Source: Acanthochromis polyacanthus (taxonomy: Eukaryota > Chordata > Actinopteri > Pomacentridae). Taken from it: DNA of 64,000 nt. Shown here in pieces: positions 13,000-25,569 of the stretch (position 1 is the stretch's first letter; each line of letters starts with the position of its first letter). The notes beneath the pieces were generated by a model, which searched no databases, was not told the origin of the DNA, and saw nothing but the letters and a program-made list of their open reading frames with translations. Position numbers and translations under genes: made by a program. Location of the stretch: NCBI RefSeq assembly GCF_021347895.1, contig NC_067117.1, forward strand, positions 32,184,067 to 32,248,066. Reading direction: 5' to 3'.

Positions 13000-13505
13000 T
13001 ATGGCGAGTTTGAACACGTTTTTAGAAAGAAGTGCAACACCGCTGCAGCTGCAAAAGAGAGGGAGACGGTGTGGAGAACACTGCTGCCCGGATCAATGCG
13101 TAAGTTTAAATGTAGTCCTTTGTAATCGTAATAATATTACAGGGAAAAACTGTCTGAATTTGTAGCCTAGTAAGTTATTTCATTTAGGTGAAATCTCGCT
13201 GGGGAGAAGCGCACGGGGCAGCAGCTTGAGATGAAATATAAAAACATTGTTCAAACAGGTCAGACCTCGGCATTATCTCATGGAGGTACTTCATGTTGAT
13301 CATGTTTTACATTGTAAAGTAGCCTAAATATTAAGTGGCTGTTTGACTGTGCAGTTGTTTTATCCACACATAGCCTAAATGTCTGCATCCATATCATGTT
13401 CTGTTAAATAATTAAGCCTATTTAAACTAACATAGACTTCTGCTCAGCCAACAGAAAGAAAGCAGATGCCTGTAAAACGGTGGTATAAAAGGTCATGGAT
13501 GCACA

Positions 13506-13542
<37 letters not shown>

Positions 13543-14110
13543 GATTATTTAGTTCTCTTTTGTGTCTTTTTTGTCTTTTGGCTCCTCCTTCACACCACAA
13601 GAGACCTTGTAATTGTAAGTAGGCAACACTCCAAAGATTTATCCAAATGGTAGTTTAAGTTTACTGAAACATGTCACTGATCTGGGATGAAGAGGATGAA
13701 ACTGTGTCTGCTGCCTTTACAGAGGGGGATCCAGAAAGGCATACAGAGGTATGTTACTGATAGTTCTCTTCTCATTCACATTTTAGGTGGAATATAGAGT
13801 GTGGCATTTAGCCTACACTGAAGTGTTGCACATTCTCATCTTTTTTTAACAGAGCATGGCTGGACAGCAGCAGGATGGTTCCTCATCTTCCACTGCACAG
13901 ACTGACACAGTGAGATGGATGTTCAGGAAACACCAGAGGTTCATTCTGTGGAATTCATGTGCAACTGTATAATTTAATGTCCTCTATGTATTCCCAGTTA
14001 TCAGTAAAACAGATTTACAAACTGCATTTGCTGAGAAAAATCCAAAAAACAGATTAGGAGGGCAGATCTGGAAATTGAAACACTGGAGCACAAGTGAGAG
14101 GTGGGTGATG
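13000..14110 (+). pseudogene. Harbinger element B Myb/SANT-like (ORF2) gene, degenerate, multi-exon
   Basis: Fragments in order: EFEHVFRKKCNTAAAAKERE (about 13005-13070) with a GT donor following; then AGEKRTGQQLEMKYKNIVQT (about 13195-13253), the helix-rich DNA-binding domain that helps Harbinger transposases find their ends; then NRKKADACK (about 13450); then an acidic piece ETVSAAFTEGDPERHTE (about 13700-13750); and last a coiled-coil-like tail (KQIYKLHLLRKIQK, near 14005-14050). Internal stops and frame slips make it non-functional. Exon limits are approximate. Confidence 0.65.
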
Positions 14111-14295
14111 GTCACAGGTGAATTATGTTAACTACTGGAACATGAACTGAACTATCTGTTTTATTTGTAGGAAATAAAGAAGACCAAATGAAATGTGTAT
14201 CATGCCTTTATTTGCTGTGGTGGTGATGATGGTGACTTCAACTCTAAAGTGATTATTGCATATGGTGTCTCTGACTGCTCTGCTGTCCTGGATAG

Positions 14296-15330
14296 CTACA
14301 GGTGGATGGGGTCATCATGTTCTTCAGTTTGTAGGGCAGAGTGTTGCTCTCCTCTAATAGTAATATTATGAAGAACAACACATGCTACAGTAATATCACA
14401 GGTCCTCTCAGGGGTCACCCTGAGGAGACGTAGGCTCTGGAAACGGGCTTTCAGCAGGCCTATGGTCATCTCCACCCAGGCTCTGGTCCTGCAGTGAGTC
14501 CGGTTGAAGTTCTGCTGGGGGCCTGGTTCAGGGTCAGGGCATGAGGACATCAGCCTGGGTTGGCATGGTAACCCCTGTCACCCAGTAGAAGGCCATCAAA
14601 CTCTCCTGTAATGTATAGTGGATACATTAGAGTATATTAAAGGAGGGAGACAAGAGAATTCTATTGTGAAAATCTTTAGGCTGCTGACCACGCTGCAGTC
14701 TGTTGCTCAGGTTAGACTCTCCATAAATCCTGGAGTCATGAACAGACCCAGACCACTTGGCCTCCACATTAGAAATGATGTATGCAGCATCACATATGAT
14801 CTGGACAGTGCAGAGAATGACAGATGTTGAACTATGATGCAGTCTTTAACATTTAGAAACAGTAGTCAACCGGGTTGCCCTGTAGCCTACCTGCACATTT
14901 ATGCTGTGAATGGACTTCCTGTTCATGATGTGAGGGAGCTGTGATGGGGATGTGTGTGCATCTATGCAGCCAATCACACTGGGAAATCCTAAAAGAAATT
15001 CAAATGACTAATCCCAGTCTGAGGCTGCAGCACAATGTCATTAACAGAATATGATTTAAAATGAATTTAACAGATCTCTACATCATTCACTTGTAATCCT
15101 GTGGAACTCCTCCTTGATGCTCTGACAGGTTTGTGTCCACAATGAAGAGTAAAAGTCGTTTCAGAGCCAGGAAAACTTTTCTGACTGTCCTGCATACAGT
15201 TGTCTTACTGTAGTGCTCTGCATCTCTGACATCATGTAAAAACTTCCATTTGCAAAGAACCGCAGCGCAACACACAATATCTGCTGGATGTGAGAGCATG
15301 ACTGCGGTTGTTAATGTAAATGTAAGGACG
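14296..15330 (-). pseudogene. Harbinger element B HARBI1-like transposase, degenerate
   Basis: Minus-strand pieces in order: VRDAEHYSKTTVCRTVRKVF and LALKRLLLFI (15087-15299, N-terminal HTH region); an exon at about 14891-14981 with GFPSVIGCID (first catalytic Asp) and SIHSINVQ, with an AG acceptor before it and GT after it; then IICDAAYIISNVEAKWSGS and VHDSRIYGESNL (second catalytic Asp) at about 14700-14860; then LLLGDRGYHANP. After a one-base slip comes PGPQQNFNRTHCRTRAW, VEMTIGLLKARFQ (catalytic Glu) and PERTCDITVACVVLHNI to 14296. All three catalytic residues are recognisable, but the gene is broken by frame slips. Confidence 0.8.
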
Positions 15331-15709
15331 GATTAGGTTGTTTATGTAGATTATGGACTTGAAACGATTACGAAACGGTACCGCTCAAACACTCAAACAT
15401 AATTGTCCGGAAATGCGAGAACATTTTTGCTCGGTCTGATAACAATCTACCGACGAATATTTAATTATCTGCGCAGTAATGCTGCTCCTTTATCCACTGG
15501 ATCGTTAATAAAAGCTGTTCTACGCCAAAACTCGCTCGCTTACTGACTGAATGAATGAGGAAATCAAACAGCGTGGCTGAAAGTGGGCGGAGACGGAGAG
15601 AAACTCGAGGTTTCCTCAGATAAACCTCCTGCCGACCAGGTTAGAGTCATAGAGTCTGTTACTGCGGTATAACTGACCGAGAGTTGAAGTTACCCCTCTT
15701 TGTGAAACA

Positions 15710-16664
15710 TGTAACACAGGTGTCAAACACGGCCTGTTGTAGAAGTGTATGCTCTTGCCTCTGTACTGATCTTTGCTTCGTTACGTGCTTGGCTCTGGTC
15801 ATGTGACCATAAAGCCGGTAGTTGCTATGTGCCGGGGGCAGTCAGTCACCTGTGTATGCGGAGGGAGGACTGTTTGTTTGCTGCTCGAGAGCCAACTACC
15901 AGTGCCGGACTGTGTCGACAGAGCGTTGCGATTGATAGAAAACCGGAGGCGGCCAGGTTTTTGTTTGATGGCGAGCTGAGGAAAGGCTTCTAGCCCAAGG
16001 AAGAATCATCTCAACTCAACTCTACTGGAGATTCCTGCCAGGAACCCCCAACCTGCTCTGTCTGGGCTGGTAGGAGGCTCTCGTAGCCACCCTTTGCACA
16101 CTCACGCACTCGCACTTTAGTGTGCGACCCAACCTCATCCACGCATTCCCCTACTCACTCTCACGTTTCCCCCAGGATATTAAAAATCATTGTGGGTCGT
16201 ATGAACTGTTATTCCAACAGTGCGAATGAACTGAACTGTGCGAAACTGAATCCCCTTCGTTCATAAACTCTTTGGAATCCAAAAGGAACTTTTCAGTCCT
16301 TTTCCCTTACGAACTGTGGAACTAAACCATTGAACATTGGTGTATGAATTGTACATTCTGCATTGTTATTTTCTTTTGAGTATTGGAGTATTGAAACTTG
16401 CAAACTGTACATATGGTGACTAAGAACTTTTCTATTTTTATATATTTACACTGAATGGCCATTCATATTTTGTCTTTCACTGTCTAATTATTATTGTTGG
16501 TTTATTATTGTTGTCCACTAACTAAAATATTTACAATACATGGTGTTAAAACTAAACAAACTCTCCGTCTGTGCCTTCTCTCTCTCCTAGAGCCATATCT
16601 TAATCTTCTGATATCTAGCCCTTCTATCACTTAATTTAATGATATGCAGCATGTACAGGCTACA
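15710..16664. mobile_element. Solo LTR (955 bp) inside Harbinger element B
   Basis: The block begins TGTAACACAGGTGTCAAAC, ends CAGGCTACA (TGTA...TACA termini), and is flanked by AACA on both sides (15706-15709 and 16665-16668). Removing it rejoins Harbinger sub-terminal sequence (GTTACCCCTCT... on both flanks). No retroviral coding region is present, so this looks like a solo LTR left by recombination. Its superfamily (Ty3 or BEL) is undetermined. It differs from the LTRs at 49201 and 56350. Confidence 0.65.
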
Positions 16665-17366
16665 AACAGGCTCGAGTTACCCCTCTGTCTCAGGGTTAAG
16701 TTACCTCGCTTCGTGAAACGGAAAACTCTGAGTTTCCCTCATTTCCGGGTTAAGAAACTCAGAGTTTTCAGTGAACCTGCTTCGTGAAACAGGCCCCAGG
16801 TTTCCTTACACTGTGGGTGAACAGGCCAACTTTAAACGGCAATTTGCAGCGATGTCCAGTTTCCCAAATGTAATCGGTGTAACTGACTGCACTCGTGTTG
16901 CTGTAAGGGCTCCGAGTGAAGATGAATTTGTCTATGTGAACCGAAAAAATGTACATTCAATCAATGTACAAATTATTTGTACATCAGACATGATCATAAC
17001 AAATTTAGTGGCAGGGTGGCCTGGGTCAACACATGATTCACTCATCCTGATGGAGAGCAGTGCAGGGAAAAGACTGCAGGCCGGCGCTGCGTAAAATGCC
17101 GTGGATCAGCAGCTTACTTATATACAGATACATTCATGAGTTACTTTCATGGTAAAATGTGGGTGTGTTGTGGGCGGGATGTGAGGTGGATCCACCTGTG
17201 CAATCTTCCAGCAGGTGTGTGATTTATCAAGAAATTGCGTGCAGCTGTGCTTACACACAGTTTTATAAATCAGGGGCGAAGGGCATACGCCCATTTCAGA
17301 TTTTCGGCATACGCAAACTTTTAGTATGGATCCTACGCAATGTTTTATAAATGAGGCCCCTGGTCA

Positions 17367-18156
17367 TTCAGTATCTTCAGGTATCAGCTGACCTCATTCT
17401 TTGGGAACATAACGTTGGTGAACCTGATCAACCCCAGATCATAAACAAACCCCCACAGGCTGGTAGACACTAGACATGATGAGTTCATCACTTCATCTGC
17501 CTCTGTTCTTACCCTGATGCCCCCATCACTTTGGAACAGGGTAAATCTGGACTCATCAGACCACATGACCTTCTTCCATTGATCCAGAGTCCAATCTTTA
17601 TGCTCCATAGCATATTGAAGCTTTTTTTCTGATTAGCCTCACTGATCATGGTTTTCTTAGAGCTACACAACTGTGTAGTCCCAATCCTTTGAGTTCTCTT
17701 CACATTGTGCCTGTGGAAATGTTCTTACTTTCACTATTGAACATACTTCTACTGCTGATTTCCTACGATAATCTAAGAGTTTGTTCCAACCACATTTGCT
17801 TCTCAGAGACGATGGTTCTTCACTATCCTTCAGATTTTAATAATGCTTTGGACTGTTCTTAACCTGATTTTAGTAGTTTCATCTCCTTAGTTTTTTTTTT
17901 TTTTTTTTTTTGCTTGACACAGGCCAATAATTTGACCCTTCTGAGACACATTAACATCCTTTCCATGACCACAGGATATGTCTTCCTACATGGTTGTTTA
18001 ACAAATGAGAAGCTCCTCACTGCATCAGCTAGGGTTAAATAAGTTGTTGCAGCTGAAATGTATTCATCACTGCAGTAATTATTCAGTGGAAGGTTCTTAC
18101 CTATTTTTTTAGTTAAATCCAAGTGGCTACTTTTTTTCTTTGGAACAGGCAGTGTG
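17367..18156 (-). mobile_element. Degenerate Tc1-like transposon, 3'-truncated, another family
   Basis: The minus strand encodes DWTLDQWKKVMWSDESRFTLF then FQSDGGIRVR, the stretch around the first catalytic Asp of Tc1 transposases. Upstream pieces (KTMISEANQKK) and a terminal block with GGACAGGCAG-like sequence at 18140-18156 follow the layout of a common fish Tc1 family. The region beyond the first catalytic Asp is lost. A related end-like block (GGCGACTTTTTTTGGACATG, 18672-18691) lies farther on. Confidence 0.75.
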
Positions 18157-18159
18157 TAA

Positions 18160-18957
18160 ATATCATCTATGGTAACTATGTGGCGATTCAGCATCTTAAA
18201 ATGTACTTCTCCAGAAATCAAGCAGTAAATGATGTAAGACTGATATTTTTAAAACAAATGGAAACCACTGCATTAAAGCAGCGAGAGCGTCTGGAACTGA
18301 CCGCAGTCAGTCACAGCACAGCCACACATTAACACCTACTGCAGAGCCCACCATTCAATGCTCCTGTGATTTCGAGTCCTTTTCTTTTATTGTAACTACA
18401 AAGTGGAGTCTGGCTGTGCTTTAGGACAAGAAATAAAACAAATAATAAGTAAATAGAAGTCTGGCTGCGCTGACGTGGATACATGAAAACACAGACAAAA
18501 GCAAAGCGACACACCTAGCCAACACTAATGGTAACAATGGAAAAAGTCAGAGTATGTAAAGTCCTACAAGAAGGAGAGCAGAAATCTCACACACACACAC
18601 ACACATACATGAACACACACACACACACTACAAACACACACAGCTCCTCTGTGTGCGACACAGTGGCGACTGAGTGGCGACTTTTTTTGGACATGCAGTG
18701 TATAATTCAGCTTCATGAAGATTCATTAAAAACTTTTTAAAATTCATCATTTACTTACTTGATCATCAGACACACGAACTTAACAACAGTGTTTTGTCCT
18801 TTATGGGTTTTTGATACTATTGTTACCCACTTTCCTGCATTAAAAGCCCTGCACCGGAAAAAGCTGTTCTTAATGACAATCAGGTTGAAAAATAAGAGCA
18901 AAAAAGTCCCAATTGAAAACACTCATCATTGACTCTCTTTAGAGATGATTTATAAAG
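18160..18957. other. 3' flank of the MHC class II beta gene; (CA)n and Tc1-like end
   Basis: It holds a (CA)n tract at about 18588-18632, a Tc1-like terminus near 18672-18691 and no recognised gene. The 3' UTR and poly(A) site of the minus-strand MHC gene should be here; I could not fix the site. Confidence 0.4.
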
Positions 18958-19097
18958 TTACAGGACATTTGAACGTTGTGTATGATGGCTTTTCTTCCAG
19001 TAACGAATCAGTCCAAAACACAGAAATATGGCTCCGAAAAGCAAAGCACAGACTCCACCAGCCAGAAAGCTCTTTGTAGACGGATCCAAGGACGAGT
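18958..19097 (-). CDS. MHC II beta exon: connecting peptide, TM helix, cytoplasmic tail
   Basis: The exon begins after an AG acceptor (complement of 19098-19100), reads DSSLDPSTKS as the connecting peptide, then a hydrophobic helix AGGVCALLFGAIFLCFGLI with the small-residue spacing typical of class II TM segments. A basic tail follows (RYWKKSHHTQRSNVL) and then a stop at 18958. Tail and TM share one exon here; many fish genes split them. Confidence 0.85.
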
Positions 19098-21587
19098 CTG
19101 CAACAAAAACAACCAAGAAAAACATATATGAAGTATGCAAAATCCATTTTAAACTATTTTATGCCTCATTTTGGTATTTTTTGTGTCATTTTGTGTCTCA
19201 TTTTGGTAATTTTCTGTCCAATTATATATATTTTTTTGCCTCATTTTGACAATTTTATGTCTCATTTTGGTGTTTTAGGTCAATTTTGTTTCATTTTGCA
19301 TCTCATTGCAGACATTTTGTGTGTTGTTATCTACCTCAACCTGTCCATTTCTGTCTCCTTTTGGTCATTTTGTGCTAATTTTTAGTTGTTCGTGCACAAC
19401 TTTGGTCATATTGTGTCTTTTTTGGGGTAATTCTTTTGGTCTCATTTTTGTTGTTTCATTTTGTATATCATCTCATTCAGATAGTTTGGTCATTCTGAGG
19501 CTCTTGTTAGTTGTTTTTGTCTCATTTTGGTCTATGGTCAGAGATAAAACCACCTGTTGAACACACAAAATGATCACTAGTTGATACAACATGGCTGCAA
19601 AGATGAACAAAACAACCACAAAAAGATTCAAATCGTTAAAAACAAGATGCAAAATTACCAGAAAGAGATTAAAACTGATTTAAAATAATACTAAATGTAA
19701 TATGAAATGCACAATGAAAACCCTGACCCCAGTGAAGGATCTTGGGCTCGCTGAGGGTGGCGTGTTCCACCATGCAGCTGATCTGGTCCTGTTGGCCAGG
19801 TGTGTACTCCAAGTAAGAGTGAACCTGATAGGTCCAGGCTCCGTTCATCAACACCTCACTCTCGGTCACGCCCTCAGTCACTTCCTGTCCGTCGCGGTGC
19901 CACGACACTTTGATGTATTTGGGGTGGAAGTCGTAAGCGCTGCACACCAGCATGGTGTTGTGACCGGAGGCGACGTCCACCTCCTGCAGACTGATGCTGG
20001 GCTCGGCTGAAACCACAACACTTTGTAATGAAAGATGTGTGAATATCTCACATTTATCACATTCATTAGTATGTTTGATCTATGCTTTAATTTCAGAGTA
20101 AAATGAGACATTAACATGAATAATTTCCAATAAAAAAAGTGAAAAAATTGGGGTGTCCTACAACTTTTGACGGGTAGTGTATATCTTCATTCATCCTCAG
20201 CATTACAGTTTTTCTCAGTCGCTTTGGTACATTTCTCAAATCATCCTCGACATTTGCAAAACAGTAAGTGCATTTCTCAAAGCTATTTGTACAAATAGCA
20301 AAACACCATGGATTACCTGCAAAAGCCGGTCTCTTGCTCAACATCCTTGGTTCATCTCTCAAAAGTAAATATCTGTGTCAATGAACATGTCAGTGCCATC
20401 AGAATGACAAGTCCTTGTGTCACTGTGTATAAATAAGACACTCAAATTGATTAGTCATGTTGTCATTCTAACAGTGTTCTCTGGAGGGATGTTCTGATTT
20501 AAACTATGGCTAAAGTTTTGATGACACTTATAAATTGTAAGTTACACCTTAGTGTATGTGGGAGATTGATTGCAAGAGACTGTTCAAGATTTACGTTTAC
20601 GTTTTTACATTGTGATACAGAAATGAAAAGCGCTGCATAGCACAAAGAAACAAAAAACAAAAGGAGAAATGTGAACAGAGAACAATTTCCTCAGGGAAAA
20701 CTGTACATGCAATGCTGTAGGAATTACAGTGCCATCTTCCTACACCTCCTGACGTTCCTGTCTGTCAGACCACAAATTCTCATCCACATCATGAATATCT
20801 TCTCTTGCATCTTTGAGCGATTTCAGAAAACTCTAACCCTTCACACATTTCCCTTCGTTATAGAAATTCAAAATTCACCTGGGAGTAATTTACCAATTCA
20901 GGACAGATTTAGAAAAAAGTCTAATGGAAATGTATAGAAATATCCTTGGCATATTGTGACAACTTGTTCAACCGTTTTGCACGTAAAGATTTATGAGATG
21001 AACTAATGTCGAAATGTTATTCAACAGAGACCCGTTATAATCATTATCAACATGACATAAGCTGTTGATAATGTAGGAAGCAGGAGAGAATTGTACAAAA
21101 TCATTTGCATGGATGAACCAAAGCATTTTCAACTTGTTCAAAGCAATGAGAAGTTGCTTTTTTGATCTGCACAAGTGACACAATGATGTGAAGATTGAAC
21201 AAGTAGTTTTGACAATTTCAGTTCAGATCTGAGAAATGTACCAAAGCAACTGAGAAAAACTGTACTATCAATGCATTTATCTAGTGTTTGAATATTCACC
21301 CATGTATTCTTCGGTCCCGTCATATATTAATTCAACGTTTTCGACACATATCAGCTCTCTCTCCAGTTTTCTCTCTAGATGGTCGCGCTTGTTATTGTGC
21401 GCTGACGCTCCGATCATTCCAGCTGGAGTTAAGCCCGTCCAATTCCCAATTGTGCTGTTGTACTGCATCCTGAACTCTTTGTTAAAATACCAGTCGATCA
21501 GATACTCCACTTGTTCCTTCTCTCTGGAGTGCATAGAACACCAGAAGTCAGCATACATGAAGTAGCCATCTTCATCCACAGAACAGT
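18958..21587 (-). CDS. MHC class II beta chain, exons for beta1, beta2 and TM/tail (leader exon not found)
   Basis: This encodes a membrane glycoprotein that pairs with a class II alpha chain to present peptides to CD4 T cells. Exons on the minus strand: 21300-21587 (beta1), 19728-20006 (beta2, Ig C1-type), 18958-19097 (connecting peptide, transmembrane helix, short tail, stop). All have AG/GT sites, and every junction is phase 1, as in known class II genes. No frameshift or stop is seen in the three exons. The signal-peptide exon should lie beyond 21600. That side is filled by two transposons (21776-22436 and 22445-24084), and I could not find it. No alpha-chain gene is visible. Which teleost class II lineage it belongs to needs a phylogeny. 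Confidence 0.88.
19150..19540. repeat. Degenerate minisatellite, TCATTTTGG/TTTTGTGTC units
   Basis: Roughly 20 bp units such as GTCTCATTTTGG, AATTTTCTGTC and CATTTTGTGTC repeat irregularly across about 390 bp inside the MHC beta intron between the beta2 and TM exons. Confidence 0.7.
19728..20006 (-). CDS. MHC II beta exon: beta2 immunoglobulin C1 domain
   Basis: This 279 bp exon encodes AEPSISLQEVDV, then a standard C1-type Ig domain: MLVCSAYDFHPKYIKVSWHR, TYQVHSYLEYTP and ISCMVEHATLSEP. The two Cys are spaced as expected, and the CxVxH signature (CMVEH) is present. It ends in HWG before a GT donor at 19726-19727 on the minus strand. Confidence 0.93.
20085..20179. mobile_element. Terminal fragment of Tc1-like family C
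   Basis: It matches the right end of the Tc1-like element ending at 43622 (GAGTAAAATGAGACATTAAC, then CTTTTGACGGGTAGTG before TA). It lies in the MHC beta intron. Confidence 0.75.
20206..21262. mobile_element. Non-autonomous TIR transposon (1057 bp) in MHC II beta intron
   Basis: The left end CAGTTTTTCTCAGTCGCTTT is mirrored by the right end AAAGCAACTGAGAAAAACTG, with about 35 bp of terminal inverted repeat, flanked by TA on both sides. No transposase coding is recognised. It makes up most of the intron between beta2 and beta1. Confidence 0.8.
21300..21587 (-). CDS. MHC II beta exon: peptide-binding beta1 domain
   Basis: This 288 bp exon follows a pyrimidine-rich AG acceptor (complement of 21588-21590). 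It reads DCSVDEDGYFMYADFWCSMH, then QVEYLIDWYFNKEFRMQYNS, GNWTGLTPAGMIG and ELICVENVELIYDGTEEY. The beta1 disulfide pair is visible (FWC and LIC), with an additional Cys close to the N-terminus (DCS). Two overlapping-neighbour N-glycosylation sequons occur (NST and NWT). The usual conserved glycosylation site plus a second one is notable. Confidence 0.88.
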
Positions 21588-21775
21588 CTGAAGGGTGACA
21601 AAGAAGGAACAAGGTTTACTCTCATTATGTTTGAATTTGCAGGTACAGTAGGTCCACAAGTATGTTTGCACATATCCTCAGTTCCTTCACACACAGAAGA
21701 TTGGTCAAATCAATTATAAATGGATCTTTCCATCTTTGTGAAATCTAAGCTTGATATGCCAGATACTTCCTACTA

Positions 21776-22436
21776 CACTGACAGTCATTAAAAACTTTGA
21801 GACCATATTTTCAACATAATTTTTATTTTGAAGCCCGAAACTGGATTTTCTTCATATGAATCATTTGTTTAGCATATTGCCATACAGAAAGTTTCAAGAA
21901 TGATTTCAAAATAAAGAATTTCACAAAAGAAAACGGCACCTGCCAAACACAGTCACAACAGTCAATACCGAGTATGGCCTCCATTTGCTTCGATGCAGGC
22001 AGCAATCCATCGGCGCATGCTTTGGACCAGGCTTCTGATTGTGGGTTGGGAACAGCCCATACGCCTGGCTACATCACTGTAGCTCAAACCGGCCTCCACC
22101 ATAGCCAGTGCCCGGAGACGTCGTTCATGTGAAAGACGCGGCATGATGCTGTTCACTGGACTAACAATGGTGGCCTTTTTTGGGCCTTTATATGGGCCTT
22201 CAAAACCCATTCTCAAATTGTGCAGATACTCACTGAGTATTGCTTGGTGTGTATTTGGTTCACTTTTGCAAAGTGACCAACCCATGTGCAATGAATCATG
22301 ACAAAATGACAACTCATCATTATCTCAACTACCAGGGCACTAGATCATCAGTAAATCCACAATGAATAATTACAACCCCCCTACAAGTAGAATTCTGCGT
22401 ACATTTCTACCTCAAAGTTTCTATTGACTGTCAGTA
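21776..22436 (-). mobile_element. Internally deleted Tc1/mariner-like element, family M2, copy 2 (inverted)
   Basis: This 661 bp copy has CACTGACAGTCATTAAAAAC at its left end and a mirrored right end, and TA on both sides. The same central deletion as copy 1 (8993-9669) is present. Its right end is 8 bp from the second Tc1 element. Confidence 0.85.
21962..22144 (-). CDS. HTH-only transposase remnant, 60 aa (M2 copy 2)
   Basis: The open frame (MPRLSHERRL start) matches copy 1: one HTH (MVEAGLSYSDVARRMGCSQ) joined to the terminal tail IAACIEANGGHTRY. The DDE domain is absent. Residue changes relative to copy 1 are few, and neither copy has a stop or frameshift. Confidence 0.6.
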   Translation of the reverse strand: MPRLSHERRLRALAMVEAGLSYSDVARRMGCSQPTIRSLVQSMRRWIAACIEANGGHTRY

Positions 22437-22444
22437 TACTTTTA

Positions 22445-24084
<1,640 letters not shown>

Positions 24085-24652
24085 TAACAGTCAATCAAAA
24101 ACAAGGAAACGTAGATTCTTCTTTTTCTCTTTCAAACCACACAGAGATGCTGAAGGAGTCCTCACCCCAACTGTGTTTTGATAGTTTTATATTACAGAGC
24201 TGCTCTCTGTCTTTATTTTCCATTTTGTTTATGTTAGTTAGTCCACATTCCAACAGGTCACACAGTATTAATCCATCAGAAATAAAAAATCAGAAGAGGA
24301 TAGGCTGCTACATCATTTGACATCAATGGATAAAATCCTTTTTATGCCTCTATGAGTGAAAGGTTGGTTCCTTTTGTTGCACAATAACTCTCCAACCTTT
24401 TCAGGTATAAATGGACATGTATAAAAGGACATTAATTTGTGGAAGGCTGATTCTGAGATCAAACCTATTTCATTCATGACTTTATCTGGGTTTCTATACT
24501 AGTTTGTTGAATGGGTTCCACCAAGAAAAACTTGCTTTGACATACACAGTCATGTGTCAATAGGGTATATGCCCGAGCTAGACTGACGTACTTCCGCTAG
24601 ATTCTCAGACAGCGTAAACACTTCCGGTCACTCGTGTAGCTGCAGAGTAGCT
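24085..24652. other. Spacer; small unassigned minus-strand ORF at 24313-24477
   Basis: A 54-codon minus-strand frame (begins MNEIGLISES, contains FYTCPFIPEKVGELLCNKRN) is open but unmatched. It may be chance or a transposon relic. The MHC leader exon was sought here and not found. ETS-like CTTCCG motifs at about 24592 and 24622 precede the ATG at 24653. Confidence 0.3.
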
Positions 24653-24829
24653 ATGGCGTTCTTCAGAGGCTCGCTCCAGGATCTGCCCATAATAACGATT
24701 AACGACGCAAGTCGTTTTATTCAAGCATCGACAAGAGCCGCATCGAGTAAAAAAAGCAAGGGATTCCAACTTTACGTTACAAGCTACATTCACAAGTACC
24801 GAAACTGTGTTGTTTTTAGCATTAGCTAG
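24653..24829 (+). CDS. Possible first exon of a fish multicopy SWIM/YqaJ-type gene
   Basis: The frame starts MAFFRGSLQDLPIITINDAS and continues AASSKKSKGFQLYVTSYIHK before a stop at 24827. A GT donor at 24796 (CAA|GTACC) would end the exon just after YIHK. I recall this opening (FFRGSL.DLP... then KGY/F...Y.H) from large fish proteins with SWIM zinc finger and YqaJ domains, often multicopy and transposon-associated. No downstream exons were recognised, so it is either a truncated relic or a gene whose later exons I missed. The ETS-like sites upstream suit a housekeeping-type promoter. Confidence 0.35.
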   Translation: MAFFRGSLQDLPIITINDASRFIQASTRAASSKKSKGFQLYVTSYIHKYRNCVVFSIS

Positions 24830-25569
24830 CATACGTCGGAGATTTATCACGATAATCAGGGTTACATATTCATAATAATGACATTCCAAGTAACGTTACA
24901 AGGATCATCACACATAACACAATCAGAAGGAATTTATTTGCTAGAATAACAGAAAGAAACACTGTGGTTTATAAACCATATAAATAAGTTTGACATGAGC
25001 TCCAGTTTCCACAATCTCTGGTTGTCGATTTGTTATGAATTAAATGTCTGCGCTATGGTTAAAGAGATTTTGGTGTCAAAGTGAAACAACAATGACTAAC
25101 GCAATTTAATTAACCTGCATCCAACCAAAATCCACAATCTGTACATGATGTTCCCAGGTGTTTGGTTCAGTTTGTTGTCATTTAAACATGTTAAAAATGT
25201 ACAGAAACAAGATTTGTTACCCAGGTCAGAATAAATGACATTATTCATTATATTAGCAAAGACAGACCTATAATTAAAAAATAGTCTATATAAATAGAAC
25301 CCAGCAAAGAGAGTAGAAAATAGTTGTAAGACTATTAACATATGAATTATGAACATGCCTGTGTGATCAGTCTTGTACAATGACTATTAATTGTGCATGA
25401 AAAAATTAAACAATGTATGTGTAGTACAGCCTCAGACCAGTAGGGAGCAGCATAGACCTGTGGCTTCTGCTCCATGTTGGATCTGTTCAAGGGGATGCTA
25501 GAAATTGTCATGAAACATGTACAGGTTGGATGCAAAGTTGAGCCAAGTGTCAAAGTAATTCAGACTTCT

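Larger units (their letters stand above)
12730..16796. mobile_element. PIF/Harbinger element B, complete outline, 4.07 kb, inserted in element A
   Basis: The left end is GGGCCTGTTTCACGAAGCAG and the right end CTGCTTCGTGAAACAGGCCC, perfect inverted termini. CAG is duplicated on both sides (12727-12729 and 16797-16799), the 3 bp target size expected for Harbinger. Sub-terminal regions repeat ACTCTGAG and GGTTAA motifs. It carries the two genes usual for this superfamily, arranged convergently: a Myb/SANT-like gene (plus strand, 13000-14110) and a transposase (minus strand, 14296-15330). Both are broken. A solo LTR sits at 15710-16664 within it. (TG)n/(TA)n occurs at 13508-13541. Confidence 0.9.
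12122..17361 (+). pseudogene. PIF/Harbinger element A: HARBI1-like transposase, split by element B
   Basis: Left part: degenerate N-terminal coding near 12330-12555 (RFRFPRAVLLDLCAELGR; the frame slips), an 89 bp GT-AG intron at about 12556-12644, then a second exon reading SGISQPSL and later NMASQYI up to 12729. The frame resumes at 16800 with FPYTVGEQANFKRQFAAMSS, FPNVIGVTDCTRVAVRAPSE (first catalytic Asp), VNRKNVHSINVQIICTSDM and WPGSTHDS (second catalytic Asp). It breaks off at about 17094. The catalytic Glu region is lost. The right terminus TTTTATAAATGAGGCCCC ends near 17361. No matching left terminus was found; the Tc1 element abuts there. Confidence 0.85.
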
